From Mesorhizobium sp. CA8 (GTDB lineage: Bacteria; Pseudomonadota; Alphaproteobacteria; Rhizobiales; Rhizobiaceae), in NCBI RefSeq assembly GCF_020164955.1, contig NZ_JAIUHG010000016.1, positions 62,001-126,000 of the forward strand: a stretch of DNA of 64,000 nucleotides, in the 5' to 3' direction. Both the position numbers and the translations under genes were made by a program. This document shows positions 26,657 through 35,261 of this stretch, piece after piece (positions within the stretch are counted from its first letter, which is position 1; each line of letters begins with the position of its first letter). The notes under the pieces are model-generated. The model saw only the letters and a list, made by a program, of their open reading frames with translations. It was not told the origin of the DNA and ran no database searches.

Positions 26657-27580
26657 TCAGGCAATTTCGTGCCGCCATGGCGGGTTGGCGCCGGCCCGCG
26701 ACACCGTCACCGCCGCCGCCTTGGCGCCGAGCTCCAGCGCCTTGCGGATGGCGTCCTCGGAGAGGCTGTCGATCGCTGCCTTGGTGAGCAGGCCCTGTTC
26801 ATGCAGCGAGGCCAGGATGCCGGCGTTGAAGGTGTCGCCGGCGCCGACCGTGTCGACCACCTTCACCTTCTGCGGCAAGACCGTGACCTTATGGTCCTTG
26901 CTGTAGCCGACCGCGCCTTCGCTGCCATGGGTGACGACGATAAATTTGGGCCCGCGATCCAGCCAGTTGCGAACCACGTCCTCATGCGAGCCGGCCTCGT
27001 CGAACCAGTTGAGGTCCTCGTCCGAGAGTTTGACGATGTCGGCCATCGCCATCATCTCGCGGATACGCCTCAGATGCTTGGCCTTATCCGGGATGAAGTT
27101 CGGCCGGATGTTGGGATCGAGCATCATCACCCTGCTCCCGTGCTCGCGCCGCATGAACTCCTCATAGGTCGAACCAGCCGGCTCGGAGATCAGGCTGATG
27201 GCGCCGAACAGCATCGCCTCGATCTCGGCGCCGAGCTTCGGCAAGTCCTCGATGGTCAGCATCCGCCCGGCGGTATTCTCGTCATAGAAGGTGTAGGTCG
27301 CCTGGCCGTTGGTGAGCCGCACGAAGGCGAGCGTCGTCGGGCGAGGGGACGTGTGCGCATAGGTGGAGCTCACCTTGCTGGCGCCGAGCGCCTCGCGGAA
27401 CTGCCCGCCGAACAGGTCCGAGGAGAGGCCGGAGAAAAAGCCGGCCGGAGCGCCGAGCCGGCCAAGCGCGATCGCCGAGTTGAACACCGCGCCGCCGACA
27501 TAGGGCGCGAAGGCCGCTTCGCCCTCCGTCGTGGTACGCGGCAGCATGTCGATCAGTGCTTCGCCACAGCAAAGGATCAT
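26657..27580 (-). CDS. frcK: PfkB family fructokinase
   Basis: 307 residues, ribokinase/PfkB fold. It begins with ILCCGEALIDMLPR, has the GGAVFNSAIALGRLG sugar-binding loop, and the C-terminal anion-hole and catalytic-base motif VDTVGAGDTFNAGILAS. It phosphorylates fructose imported by FrcBCA to fructose-6-phosphate in the cytoplasm. The start overlaps the mutarotase stop (ATGA). In Sinorhizobium meliloti frcK lies behind frcBCA; here it is in the opposite unit with the regulator. Substrate assignment follows the operon context. Confidence 0.85.
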   Translation of the reverse strand: MILCCGEALIDMLPRTTTEGEAAFAPYVGGAVFNSAIALGRLGAPAGFFSGLSSDLFGGQFREALGASKVSSTYAHTSPRPTTLAFVRLTNGQATYTFYDENTAGRMLTIEDLPKLGAEIEAMLFGAISLISEPAGSTYEEFMRREHGSRVMMLDPNIRPNFIPDKAKHLRRIREMMAMADIVKLSDEDLNWFDEAGSHEDVVRNWLDRGPKFIVVTHGSEGAVGYSKDHKVTVLPQKVKVVDTVGAGDTFNAGILASLHEQGLLTKAAIDSLSEDAIRKALELGAKAAAVTVSRAGANPPWRHEIA

Positions 27581-28023
27581 GTCGTCTTCGTCTCCGGCGG
27601 ATGGATCACGCCCTTGCGGATGATGATGTTGGCAAAGAGCCTGGGTTCGCTGGTCGCGACAATGGCGTGCGCGGCCTTGACGCGTGCATAGAAGTCGGCC
27701 CCGGCCAGCGCAACCACCTTATGACCCGGCGCACGCCTGGCGCAAACCGCTTCCATCTCGCGGTGCACGGGGTCGGCCAGCGCCGGGTCGCCCTTCACCG
27801 AAGCACGGAACAACGCCTCCGGCACCGCCTCGTCCACCGGCAGCACGCTGAGCACGGCGTCGAGGACGGCTATGACGTGGTGACCGTCCGCGCGGATCAG
27901 CCGCCGCGCCTGTTCCTCGGCCGGATAATTGCCATCGACGATCGCGATCTCGTCGCCGTGGCCCATTGCCCTGAGCGTCGCCAGGAACTGGGGCCCGAGC
28001 AGTGACGGGATGCCCATAAGCAT
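27577..28023 (-). CDS. RbsD/FucU family sugar mutarotase
   Basis: 148 residues. It opens GIPSLLGPQFLATLRAMGHG with the catalytic-site His and Asp of DEIAIVDGNYP, and ends FANIIIRKGVI, as in RbsD/FucU. These proteins speed anomer or pyranose-furanose exchange of imported sugars. Placed between the ROK regulator (one-base gap) and fructokinase (overlap), it may present the right fructose form to FrcK. Whether it acts on fructose has not been read from sequence. Confidence 0.85.
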   Translation of the reverse strand: MLMGIPSLLGPQFLATLRAMGHGDEIAIVDGNYPAEEQARRLIRADGHHVIAVLDAVLSVLPVDEAVPEALFRASVKGDPALADPVHREMEAVCARRAPGHKVVALAGADFYARVKAAHAIVATSEPRLFANIIIRKGVIHPPETKTT

Positions 28024-28024
28024 G

Positions 28025-29248
28025 TCAGGCGCCCCCGGACGTGTTCGGTCCGATCAGGAAGCGCTCGGAGAGCGGCAGGCTGGCGCCGCCCATGGCGCGT
28101 GCGTGGATGCCGACCGTCCCCTCGCGAACGATGGGCAGCTTCAGCCCTTCGGCGTCGACGGTGGCAATCGCTTCCGTCACGGCATCGACCAGCCGGCGCC
28201 GCACATCGAGCGGCATCCAGCCATCGATGACCGCCGCTTCGAAATCGATGACCGACGAGGCCGCGACAATGGCATAGGCAAGCGCCTGCGAGGCGCTGGC
28301 GATCCAGTCGTCGAGCTCGCCGCCGATATCGCCCCATTCCTGCGGCGAGGTCCACAGATAGGAGCCGTCGATGCCTTTGGCCGAGAGCGCTTTCTCCAGC
28401 ATGGCGATCGAGGCGACGTCGATGAGCTGCGTCGGCTTCCCGTCCGGCCCCGGCACCGGCATCGAGCCCAGCGCGCCGGCGTTCCCTTTCGGTCCGCTGT
28501 AAAGACGGCCGTTGAGCACGATGCCGCCGCCGGCGAACGCGCCGATATAGAAATAGACGAAATCGCGCGCCGCGCCTGCCTGGCCGAAGACGAGCTCGGC
28601 GCCGCAGGCCGATGTCGCGTCGTTCTGCAGATAGACCGGAAAGTCGCACTGCCCCTGGATGTCGGCGCGGATGTCGCGATGGCGCCATTCGTCCATGACC
28701 TCGCGCGGCGCGCCGGCCGTGTCGGCCCAGTTCCATAGCTCGAATGGCATGGCGATGCCGAGCCCGGCAATGCGCTTGTCCTGCGCCGGCGTCAGCTCGC
28801 TGCGCATCGTCTTGATGCCGGCGGTGACGAACTCGACGGTCTCGCGCGGCGCAGGATAGCGGTAGGAATGCTGCAGCATGGCGCGCACATTGCCGAGGAA
28901 GTCGATCAGCACCAGCTCGGCCGAGCGGCGGCCGATCTTGAGGCCGATGAAGAAGGCGCCTTCCGGGTTGAGCGCCATCGGGATCGAAGGCTGGCCGATC
29001 TTGCCGCGCAGCGGCGCCTGGCGCAGGAGCAACTTGTCTTCCTCGAGCTCGCGCATGATCACCGACACCGTCTGGGCCGACAGTCCTGTCATGCGCGCGA
29101 TGTCGGATTTGGCCAGGCTGCCATGCTGGCGCACCAAGGACAGCACGAGCCGCTCATTGTGGTCGCGCATGCCGCTCTGGTTCGTGCCGCGATGCAGCCG
29201 GCTTTCCAAAGCCTCGGGCGAACCGTGCCTCGCAATGCCGGTCTCCAC
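28025..29248 (-). CDS. frcR: ROK family transcriptional regulator of the fructose locus
   Basis: About 407 residues from a GTG at 29248, preceded by GGGAGGAACAGG. A frame extension to a TTG at 29317 is rejected because that TTG is part of the promoter palindrome. The N-terminal winged helix-turn-helix (LAKSDIARMTGLSAQTVSVIMRELEE by position ~45-70; key residues SDIARMTGLS) is followed by a ROK sugar-kinase-like domain with GLKIGRRSAELVLIDFLGNV and YIGAFAGGGIVLNG. The ROK zinc-site cysteines are absent (GPKGNAGALG), so it is a sensor rather than a kinase. It probably represses both its own unit and frcBCA through the 29312-29347 palindrome, with fructose or its phosphate as inducer. Confidence 0.85.
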   Translation of the reverse strand: METGIARHGSPEALESRLHRGTNQSGMRDHNERLVLSLVRQHGSLAKSDIARMTGLSAQTVSVIMRELEEDKLLLRQAPLRGKIGQPSIPMALNPEGAFFIGLKIGRRSAELVLIDFLGNVRAMLQHSYRYPAPRETVEFVTAGIKTMRSELTPAQDKRIAGLGIAMPFELWNWADTAGAPREVMDEWRHRDIRADIQGQCDFPVYLQNDATSACGAELVFGQAGAARDFVYFYIGAFAGGGIVLNGRLYSGPKGNAGALGSMPVPGPDGKPTQLIDVASIAMLEKALSAKGIDGSYLWTSPQEWGDIGGELDDWIASASQALAYAIVAASSVIDFEAAVIDGWMPLDVRRRLVDAVTEAIATVDAEGLKLPIVREGTVGIHARAMGGASLPLSERFLIGPNTSGGA

Positions 29249-29311
29249 CCTGTTCCTCCCGTCTGTTTCCCCTCGGGGCTTTTCGTTCAGAATGGGTGAA
29301 CAGCGCAAGAG

Positions 29312-29347
29312 TGTCAATAATAAATAAGAGTGATTTATTTATTGACA
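29312..29347. promoter_or_regulatory. Operator palindrome carrying both divergent -35 boxes (frcR / frcB)
   Basis: Left arm TGTCAATAATAAAT (29312-29325) mirrors right arm ATTTATTTATTGACA (29333-29347) with one extra T and a seven-base centre. Each outer end is a perfect TTGACA reading outward: 29342-29347 toward frcB and 29317-29312 toward frcR. A protein bound here would block both promoters. The -10 boxes (near 29365 and 29289) are weak matches. Confidence 0.75.
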
Positions 29348-29458
29348 GCCGTTGCGGACTGGTGTCTTTTGATCTGGCGTCCACGCTGGGAGAAATGGTT
29401 GGATGCGTTTGAGGCGCCGGGTTGGCCGGCGTCCGGAATGGTTCACTGGGAGGAAATC

Positions 29459-30493
29459 GTGACCAAGAAATCGCTGCTGAAATCCACCGTATTCGCGGCG
29501 GCCGGGCTGGGCCTGCTCGCATTCGCCTCGTCCGCGTCGGCCGCGGGCGTCGGCGCCTGCCTGATTACCAAGACCGACACGAACCCCTTCTTCGTCAAGA
29601 TGAAGGAGGGTGCGACCGCCAAGGCCAAGGAACTCGGCGTTGACCTTAAGACCTATGCCGGCAAGATCGACGGCGACAGCGAGAGCCAGGTCGCGGCGAT
29701 CGAAAGCTGCATTGCCGACGGCGCCAAGGGTATCCTGATCACGGCCTCCGATACCAAGGGCATCGTGCCGACGGTGAAGAAGGCGCGTGACGCCGGCCTG
29801 CTGGTGATCGCTCTCGACACGCCGCTCGATCCGATCGACGCCGCCGACGCCACTTTCGCAACGGACAATCTCGAAGCCGGCAAGCTGATCGGCGCCTGGG
29901 CCGCCGCTACGCTCGGCGACAAGGCCAAGGATGCCAAGATCGGCTTCCTCGACCTGACCCCCTCGCAGCCGACCGTCGACGTGCTCCGTGACCAGGGCTT
30001 CATGATGGGCTACGGCATCGATGTGAAGGACCCCAACAAGATCGGGGACGAAACCGATCCGCGCATCGTCGGCCATGACGTGACGAACGGCAACGAAGAG
30101 GGCGGCCGCAAGGCGATGGAGAACCTCCTGCAGAAGGACAACACCATCAACGTCATCCACACCATCAACGAGCCGGCCGCTGTGGGCGCCTATCAGGCGC
30201 TCAAGGCCGTCGGCCTCGAGAAGCAGGTGCTGATCGTCTCGGTCGACGGCGGCTGCCCGGGCGTGAAGTCGGTCACCGAAGGCGTCATCGGTGCCACCTC
30301 GCAGCAGTATCCGCTGCAGATGGCGGCGCTCGGCATCGAGGCGATCGCCGCCTTCGCCAAGGACGGCACCAAGCCAAAGCCGACCGAAGGCAAGAACTTC
30401 TTCGACACCGGCGTCAACCTTGTCACCGACAAGCCAGCCAATGGCGTCAAGTCGATCGACACCAAGGAAGGCCTGGCCAAGTGCTGGGGCTGA
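29459..30493 (+). CDS. frcB: Fructose ABC transporter, periplasmic substrate-binding protein
   Basis: 344 residues from a GTG with GGGAGGAAATC just upstream. It has a Sec signal peptide (KKSLLKSTVFAAAGLGLLAF... to SSASA) cleaved before AGVGA. The mature part is a Peripla_BP_4 ribose-type protein: ITKTDTNPFFVKMKEGA, ITASDTKGIVPTVKKARDAG, IALDTPLDP and NEPAAVGAYQALKA. It matches the FrcB type, which binds fructose with mannose and ribose as secondary ligands. First gene of frcBCA; a hairpin at 30517-30545 after the stop may keep its transcript level above that of the membrane parts. Confidence 0.88.
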   Translation: MTKKSLLKSTVFAAAGLGLLAFASSASAAGVGACLITKTDTNPFFVKMKEGATAKAKELGVDLKTYAGKIDGDSESQVAAIESCIADGAKGILITASDTKGIVPTVKKARDAGLLVIALDTPLDPIDAADATFATDNLEAGKLIGAWAAATLGDKAKDAKIGFLDLTPSQPTVDVLRDQGFMMGYGIDVKDPNKIGDETDPRIVGHDVTNGNEEGGRKAMENLLQKDNTINVIHTINEPAAVGAYQALKAVGLEKQVLIVSVDGGCPGVKSVTEGVIGATSQQYPLQMAALGIEAIAAFAKDGTKPKPTEGKNFFDTGVNLVTDKPANGVKSIDTKEGLAKCWG

Positions 30494-30516
30494 TGCTCTG
30501 AGAGGTCCACGAACCG

Positions 30517-30545
30517 TGCGGCTGGGGGCTTGATCCCCGGCCGCA
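30517..30545 (+). promoter_or_regulatory. Intercistronic hairpin between frcB and frcC
   Basis: TGCGGCTGGGG (30517-30527) pairs with CCCCGGCCGCA (30535-30545), one G-U pair, seven-base loop, no T-run. Such stems after binding-protein genes commonly protect the 5' message or thin out downstream transcription. Confidence 0.55.
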
Positions 30546-30655
30546 TCGGGTGGACGATGCGCTTTCGTCAAAGCGCGACAATCCTGGCGACAAGACCGGA
30601 ATAGGCGTCGACGGCGCGTGCGGCAATGAGAGGCCGTATGCAAACGGGAGGACAT

Positions 30656-31717
30656 ATGTCTCAGATACAGGAATTCGAAAAAGTACTTACGGGAAGCGAC
30701 ACCAGCGTCGCCGCCTTCGACGAACACAAGTCGGCCGTCAAGCGCGCCCAGCACTTCCTGCATTCCACGCCGGCGGCGGTGCCGCTGATCGTGCTGGTTC
30801 TGTCGGTCATCATCTTCGGCATCGCCATCGGCGGACGTTTCTTTTCGTCCTATACGCTGACGCTGATCCTGCAGCAGATCGCCATCGTCGGCATTCTCGG
30901 TGCCGCGCAGACATTGGTCATCCTGACCGCGGGCATCGATCTCTCGATCGGCGTCATCATGGTGATTTCGGCGGTGATCATGGGCAATTGCGCGGTGACC
31001 TATGGGATGCCGGCCATTCTCGCCGTGGCGATTGGGCTTGCCGCCGGCGGCGCCTGCGGACTGCTCAACGGCCTCCTGGTCGCCTACATGAAGCTGCCGC
31101 CCTTCATCGTCACGCTCGGCACCTGGAACATCGTCATGGCCACGAATTTCATCTATTCGGCCAATGAGACGATCCGAGACACCGACGTCGACGTGCAGGC
31201 GCCGCTGCTGCATCTGTTCGCGGTGAGCTTCAGGGTCGGCTCTGCCGTGCTGACGCTTGGCGTCATTGCCATGGTCCTGCTGGTGATCCTGCTGTGGTAC
31301 GTGCTCAACCACACCGCATGGGGCCGCCATGTCTATGCCGTCGGCGACGATCAGGAGGCTGCGAAACTGTCGGGCATCCAGACCAAGAAAGTGCTGATGA
31401 CGGTCTATGCCCTTGCCGGGCTGATTGCCGCTTTCGCGGCTTGGGTCTCGATCGGCCGCAACGGCTCGATCTCGCCGTCCGCCGCTGTCACCGACTACAA
31501 TCTGCAGGCCATCACCGCGACGGTGATCGGCGGCATCTCGCTCTTTGGCGGGCGCGGCTCGATCCTCGGCACGCTGTTCGGCGCCATGATTGTCGGCGTC
31601 GTCTCGATGGGCCTCAACATGCTGGGCGCCGATCCGCAATGGAAGGTGCTGCTCACCGGCGTGCTCATCATCGGCGCCGTGGCGATCGATCAATGGATCA
31701 GAAAGGTTTCGGCATAG
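30656..31717 (+). CDS. frcC: Fructose ABC transporter, permease
   Basis: About 353 residues, BPD_transp_2 family with eight to ten hydrophobic helices. Conserved LILTAGIDLSIGVIMVISAV and AVGDDQEAAKLSGIQTKKV (cytoplasmic coupling helix) are present. The ATG at 30656 is preferred to 30626 because of GGGAGGAC directly before it. It forms the transmembrane pore for FrcB-delivered sugar and is followed two bases later by frcA. Confidence 0.9.
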   Translation: MSQIQEFEKVLTGSDTSVAAFDEHKSAVKRAQHFLHSTPAAVPLIVLVLSVIIFGIAIGGRFFSSYTLTLILQQIAIVGILGAAQTLVILTAGIDLSIGVIMVISAVIMGNCAVTYGMPAILAVAIGLAAGGACGLLNGLLVAYMKLPPFIVTLGTWNIVMATNFIYSANETIRDTDVDVQAPLLHLFAVSFRVGSAVLTLGVIAMVLLVILLWYVLNHTAWGRHVYAVGDDQEAAKLSGIQTKKVLMTVYALAGLIAAFAAWVSIGRNGSISPSAAVTDYNLQAITATVIGGISLFGGRGSILGTLFGAMIVGVVSMGLNMLGADPQWKVLLTGVLIIGAVAIDQWIRKVSA

Positions 31718-31719
31718 TC

Positions 31720-32502
31720 ATGACCCAGGAGCCCATTCTCACAGCGCGCGGTCTGATCAAGCGCTATGGCCGCGTTACCGCCCTCGACAATGCCGATTTC
31801 GACCTCTATCCGGGCGAAATCCTCGCCGTCATCGGCGACAACGGCGCAGGCAAATCATCACTGATCAAGGCGATCTCCGGCGCAGCGGTGCCCGACGAAG
31901 GCGAAATCCGGCTTGAGGGCAAGCCCGTTGCCTTCAAGTCGCCGATGGAGGCCCGGGAAGCCGGGATTGAAACCGTCTACCAGAACCTCGCTCTGTCGCC
32001 GGCGCTGTCGATCGCCGACAACATGTTTCTCGGCCGCGAGATCCGCAAGCCCGGCCCGCTCGGCAGCTGGTTGCGCATGCTCGACCGTCCGGCGATGGAG
32101 AAGCGTGCTCGCGACAAGCTTACGGAGCTCGGCCTGATGACCATCCAGAACATCAGCCAGGCGGTGGAAACGCTTTCGGGCGGCCAGCGCCAGGGCGTGG
32201 CAGTGGCGCGTGCTGCCGCCTTCGGCTCGAAAGTGGTGATCATGGACGAGCCGACGGCCGCCCTTGGCGTGAAGGAAAGCCGCCGCGTGCTGGAGCTGAT
32301 CCTGGACGTCAAGAAACGCGGCCTGCCGATCGTTTTGATCTCGCACAACATGCCGCATGTCTTCGAGGTGGCGGACCGCATCCACATCCACCGGCTTGGA
32401 AGGCGTCTCTGCGTCGTCGATCCTAAGCAGATTTCCATGTCGGATGCGGTGGCGCTGATGACCGGCGCCAAGAAGCCGCCGGAGGACGCGCTGGCGGCTT
32501 GA
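31720..32502 (+). CDS. frcA: Fructose ABC transporter, ATP-binding protein
   Basis: 260 residues with one ABC domain: Walker A GDNGAGKSS, Q-loop YQNLALSPALS, signature LSGGQRQGVAVARA, Walker B VVIMDEPTAALG, H-loop ISHNM. Unlike the two-domain RbsA/XylG proteins it is single, as in the Frc system, so it should act as a homodimer. The open frame extends upstream into frcC, but the ATG at 31720 two bases after the frcC stop is the natural start. Confidence 0.9.
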   Translation: MTQEPILTARGLIKRYGRVTALDNADFDLYPGEILAVIGDNGAGKSSLIKAISGAAVPDEGEIRLEGKPVAFKSPMEAREAGIETVYQNLALSPALSIADNMFLGREIRKPGPLGSWLRMLDRPAMEKRARDKLTELGLMTIQNISQAVETLSGGQRQGVAVARAAAFGSKVVIMDEPTAALGVKESRRVLELILDVKKRGLPIVLISHNMPHVFEVADRIHIHRLGRRLCVVDPKQISMSDAVALMTGAKKPPEDALAA

Positions 32503-32644
32503 TCCCTACGACAGGTCCCTATTGCCGCAGGCGGGCCGACGGGTCGGTTGACTAAATCGATTGAACCCATGCTGCAATGCACTAGGATGGGGCTGGGAGG
32601 ACGATACAAGCCGTTATGATCACGCCAGTTGAACGAGAGGCGAA

Positions 32645-35107
32645 ATGACATCCGCCATGACGATCGAAGCCCCTGTTCTCGACAATCCCGACCCCAAGAC
32701 CCTCGCCGAGGAGGTCTTGATGTCGCTCAAATACCGGGTTGGCAAGGACACAACCGTCGCGACGCCCTATGACTGGCTGACGGCTTCGATCAAGGTCGTC
32801 CGCGACCGCATCGTCGACCACTGGATGCAGGCAACCAGGGAAGCCTATGACCAGCAGGAAAAACGCGTCTACTACCTTTCGCTCGAATTCCTGATCGGGC
32901 GCCTGATGCGTGATGCCTTCTCCAATCTCGGTCTGATGGAGAACATGCGCGAGGCGCTGTCCTCCCTCGGCGTCGACCTCGACCTGATCGCGGGGCTCGA
33001 ACCGGACGCCGCGCTCGGCAATGGCGGCCTCGGCCGTCTCGCCGCCTGCTTCATGGAAAGCATGGCGACCGTCGACATCCCCGCCCATGGCTACGGCATC
33101 CGCTACGCCAACGGCATGTTCCGCCAGGAAATCCACGGCGGCTGGCAGGTCGAGCTGCCGGAGACCTGGCTCGATCACGGCAATCCCTGGGAGTTCGAAC
33201 GGCGCGAGCGTTCCTTCGAGGTGGGCTTCGGCGGCTCCGTGGAATCGATCACCTCGAAGGACGGCCGGGTCGAACGCCACGTCTGGAAGCCGACCGAGCA
33301 TGTGCTGGCCGTCGCCTACGACACGCCGGTGGCCGGCTGGCGCGCCAGGCGCGTCAACACGCTGAGACTCTGGTCCGGCATGCCGATCGACCCGATCCTG
33401 CTCGACAAGTTCAACGCCGGCGACCACATCGGCGCGCTGGCCGAGAGCAACAAGGCCGACGCGCTGTCGCGCGTGCTTTACCCGGCCGATTCCCACATGG
33501 CCGGCCAGGAGCTGAGGCTGCGGCAGGAATATTTCTTCTCCACCGCCTCGCTGCAGGACATCGTCCAGCGGCATTTGAGCCAGTATGGCGACCTGAAATC
33601 GCTGCCCGACAAGGCGGCGATCCACTTGAACGACACCCATCCCGCGGTCGCCGTGCCGGAGCTGATGCGGCTCCTGATGGACGTCCATGGCATGGACTTC
33701 GACCAGGCCTGGGACATCACAAAGCGCACCTTCGGCTACACCAACCACACGCTGTTGCCCGAGGCGCTGGAAAGCTGGCCAGTGCCGCTCTTCGAGCGGC
33801 TTTTGCCGCGCCACATGCAGATCGTCTACGCCATCAATGCGCAGGTGCTGCTCGAGGCCCGTGCCACCAACCAGTTCTCGGGCGATCAGATCGCCCGCAT
33901 CTCGCTGATCCAGGAAAATGGCGACCGCCGCGTGCGCATGGGCAATCTGGCCTTCGTCGGCTCGCATTCGATAAACGGCGTCTCGGCGCTCCACACCGAG
34001 CTGATGAAGGAGACGGTGTTCGCCGATCTCCACAAGCTCTATCCCGACCGCATCAACAACAAGACCAACGGCATCACGCCCAGGCGCTGGCTGATCCAGT
34101 GCAATCCGGGCCTGACCTCGCTTGCCCGCGAGGCGATCGGCGACCGCTTCATGGACGATATCGAGGCGATCAAGGACCTCGACCCGCTCGCCGACGACGC
34201 CGCTTTCCGCGAAAAGTTCGCCGCCATGAAGCGGCAGAACAAGGCGCGGCTCGCCAACCTCGTCGTCGACCGTCTCGGCATCAGGCTCGACCCGTCGGCG
34301 CTGTTCGATATCCAGGTCAAGCGCATCCACGAATACAAGCGTCAGCTGCTCAACATCCTGGAGGCGATCGCGCTTTACGACCAGATCCGCTCGCATCCCG
34401 AGCGGGACTGGATGCCGCGCGTGAAATTCTTCGGCGGCAAGGCGGCGCCGAGCTACCACAACGCCAAGCTGATCATCAAACTGGCCAATGACGTCGCGAA
34501 AGTCATCAATGGCGATCCATCGGTGCGCGGCCTGCTGAAAGTCGTGTTCGTGCCGAACTACAATGTCAGCCTGGCCGAGGTGATGATGCCGGCCGCCGAC
34601 CTCTCCGAGCAGATCTCGACCGCCGGCATGGAGGCATCGGGCACCGGCAACATGAAGTTCGCGTTGAATGGCGCGCTCACCATCGGCACGCTCGATGGCG
34701 CCAATGTCGAGATCAAGGAACATGTCGGCGACGACAACATCTTCATCTTCGGCCTCACCACAGCCGAAGTCGCCGAGCGGCGCAACAATAGCTACAATCC
34801 GCGCGGCGTGATCGAGGCCTCGTCCGAGCTGTCACAGGCGGTATCGGCCATTTCCTCCGGCGTCTTCTCGCCCGACGATCCCGACCGGTATCGCGACCTG
34901 ATGAACGGCCTCTACCAGAGCGACTGGTTCATGGTGGCGGCCGACTTCGATTCCTACGCCGCCTGCCAGCGCGAGGTCGACGCCGTGTGGCGCAACAGCC
35001 CCGACTGGTATGCGCGCGCCATCCGCAATGTCGCCCGCGTCGGCTGGTTCTCGTCCGATCGCACGATCCGTCAATATGCGAAAGACATCTGGAACGTGCC
35101 CGTCTGA
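32645..35107 (+). CDS. glgP: Glycogen phosphorylase
   Basis: 820 residues, the normal length. It has the N-terminal YYLSLEFLIGRLM, ALGNGGLGRLAACFMESMA, the phosphate/PLP site ending GTGNMKFALNG with Lys671 as the PLP lysine, and GTLDGANVE. It releases glucose-1-phosphate from glycogen ends in the cytoplasm. First gene of a seven-gene rightward glycogen operon. A small GCCACA/TGTGGC stem lies 14 bases after the stop (35121-35137) and is followed by a palindromic repeat before glgB. Confidence 0.96.
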   Translation: MTSAMTIEAPVLDNPDPKTLAEEVLMSLKYRVGKDTTVATPYDWLTASIKVVRDRIVDHWMQATREAYDQQEKRVYYLSLEFLIGRLMRDAFSNLGLMENMREALSSLGVDLDLIAGLEPDAALGNGGLGRLAACFMESMATVDIPAHGYGIRYANGMFRQEIHGGWQVELPETWLDHGNPWEFERRERSFEVGFGGSVESITSKDGRVERHVWKPTEHVLAVAYDTPVAGWRARRVNTLRLWSGMPIDPILLDKFNAGDHIGALAESNKADALSRVLYPADSHMAGQELRLRQEYFFSTASLQDIVQRHLSQYGDLKSLPDKAAIHLNDTHPAVAVPELMRLLMDVHGMDFDQAWDITKRTFGYTNHTLLPEALESWPVPLFERLLPRHMQIVYAINAQVLLEARATNQFSGDQIARISLIQENGDRRVRMGNLAFVGSHSINGVSALHTELMKETVFADLHKLYPDRINNKTNGITPRRWLIQCNPGLTSLAREAIGDRFMDDIEAIKDLDPLADDAAFREKFAAMKRQNKARLANLVVDRLGIRLDPSALFDIQVKRIHEYKRQLLNILEAIALYDQIRSHPERDWMPRVKFFGGKAAPSYHNAKLIIKLANDVAKVINGDPSVRGLLKVVFVPNYNVSLAEVMMPAADLSEQISTAGMEASGTGNMKFALNGALTIGTLDGANVEIKEHVGDDNIFIFGLTTAEVAERRNNSYNPRGVIEASSELSQAVSAISSGVFSPDDPDRYRDLMNGLYQSDWFMVAADFDSYAACQREVDAVWRNSPDWYARAIRNVARVGWFSSDRTIRQYAKDIWNVPV

Positions 35108-35142
35108 TATGATTGCATGAGCCACAAAGAATGTGGCCAGAT

Positions 35143-35187
35143 GCGTGTCGCCCAAAAGTGCGTAGCGGTTTTGGGATCACGACATGC
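35143..35187. repeat. RIME-like palindromic repeat, copy 3 (glgP/glgB gap)
   Basis: GCGTGTCG (35143-35150) pairs with CGACATGC (35180-35187), one mismatch, around an inner CCCAAAA/TTTTGGG stem. Same architecture as copies at 2255 and 12734. Its right arm contains an ATG (35184) in frame with glgB that I do not take as the start. Confidence 0.6.
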
Positions 35188-35261
35188 ACCAAGACAAAGA
35201 ACAGCGCATGCCGGAGCGAGGCATGCGCCAGAACAAGGTGCCCGGGGAGGGCGACCGTTTG

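Noticed and set aside
29249..29317. Longer frcR starting at TTG 29317
   Set aside because: That TTG is the -35 box inside the palindrome, while GTG 29248 has a strong Shine-Dalgarno.
29339..31693. 784-codon minus-strand frame opposite frcB-frcC
   Set aside because: Same antisense artefact; it spans two real genes and their gap and shows no family motifs.
32582..34723. 713-codon minus-strand frame opposite glgP, and a similar one at 36687-38687 opposite glgB/glgC
   Set aside because: Antisense shadows of highly conserved glycogen genes.
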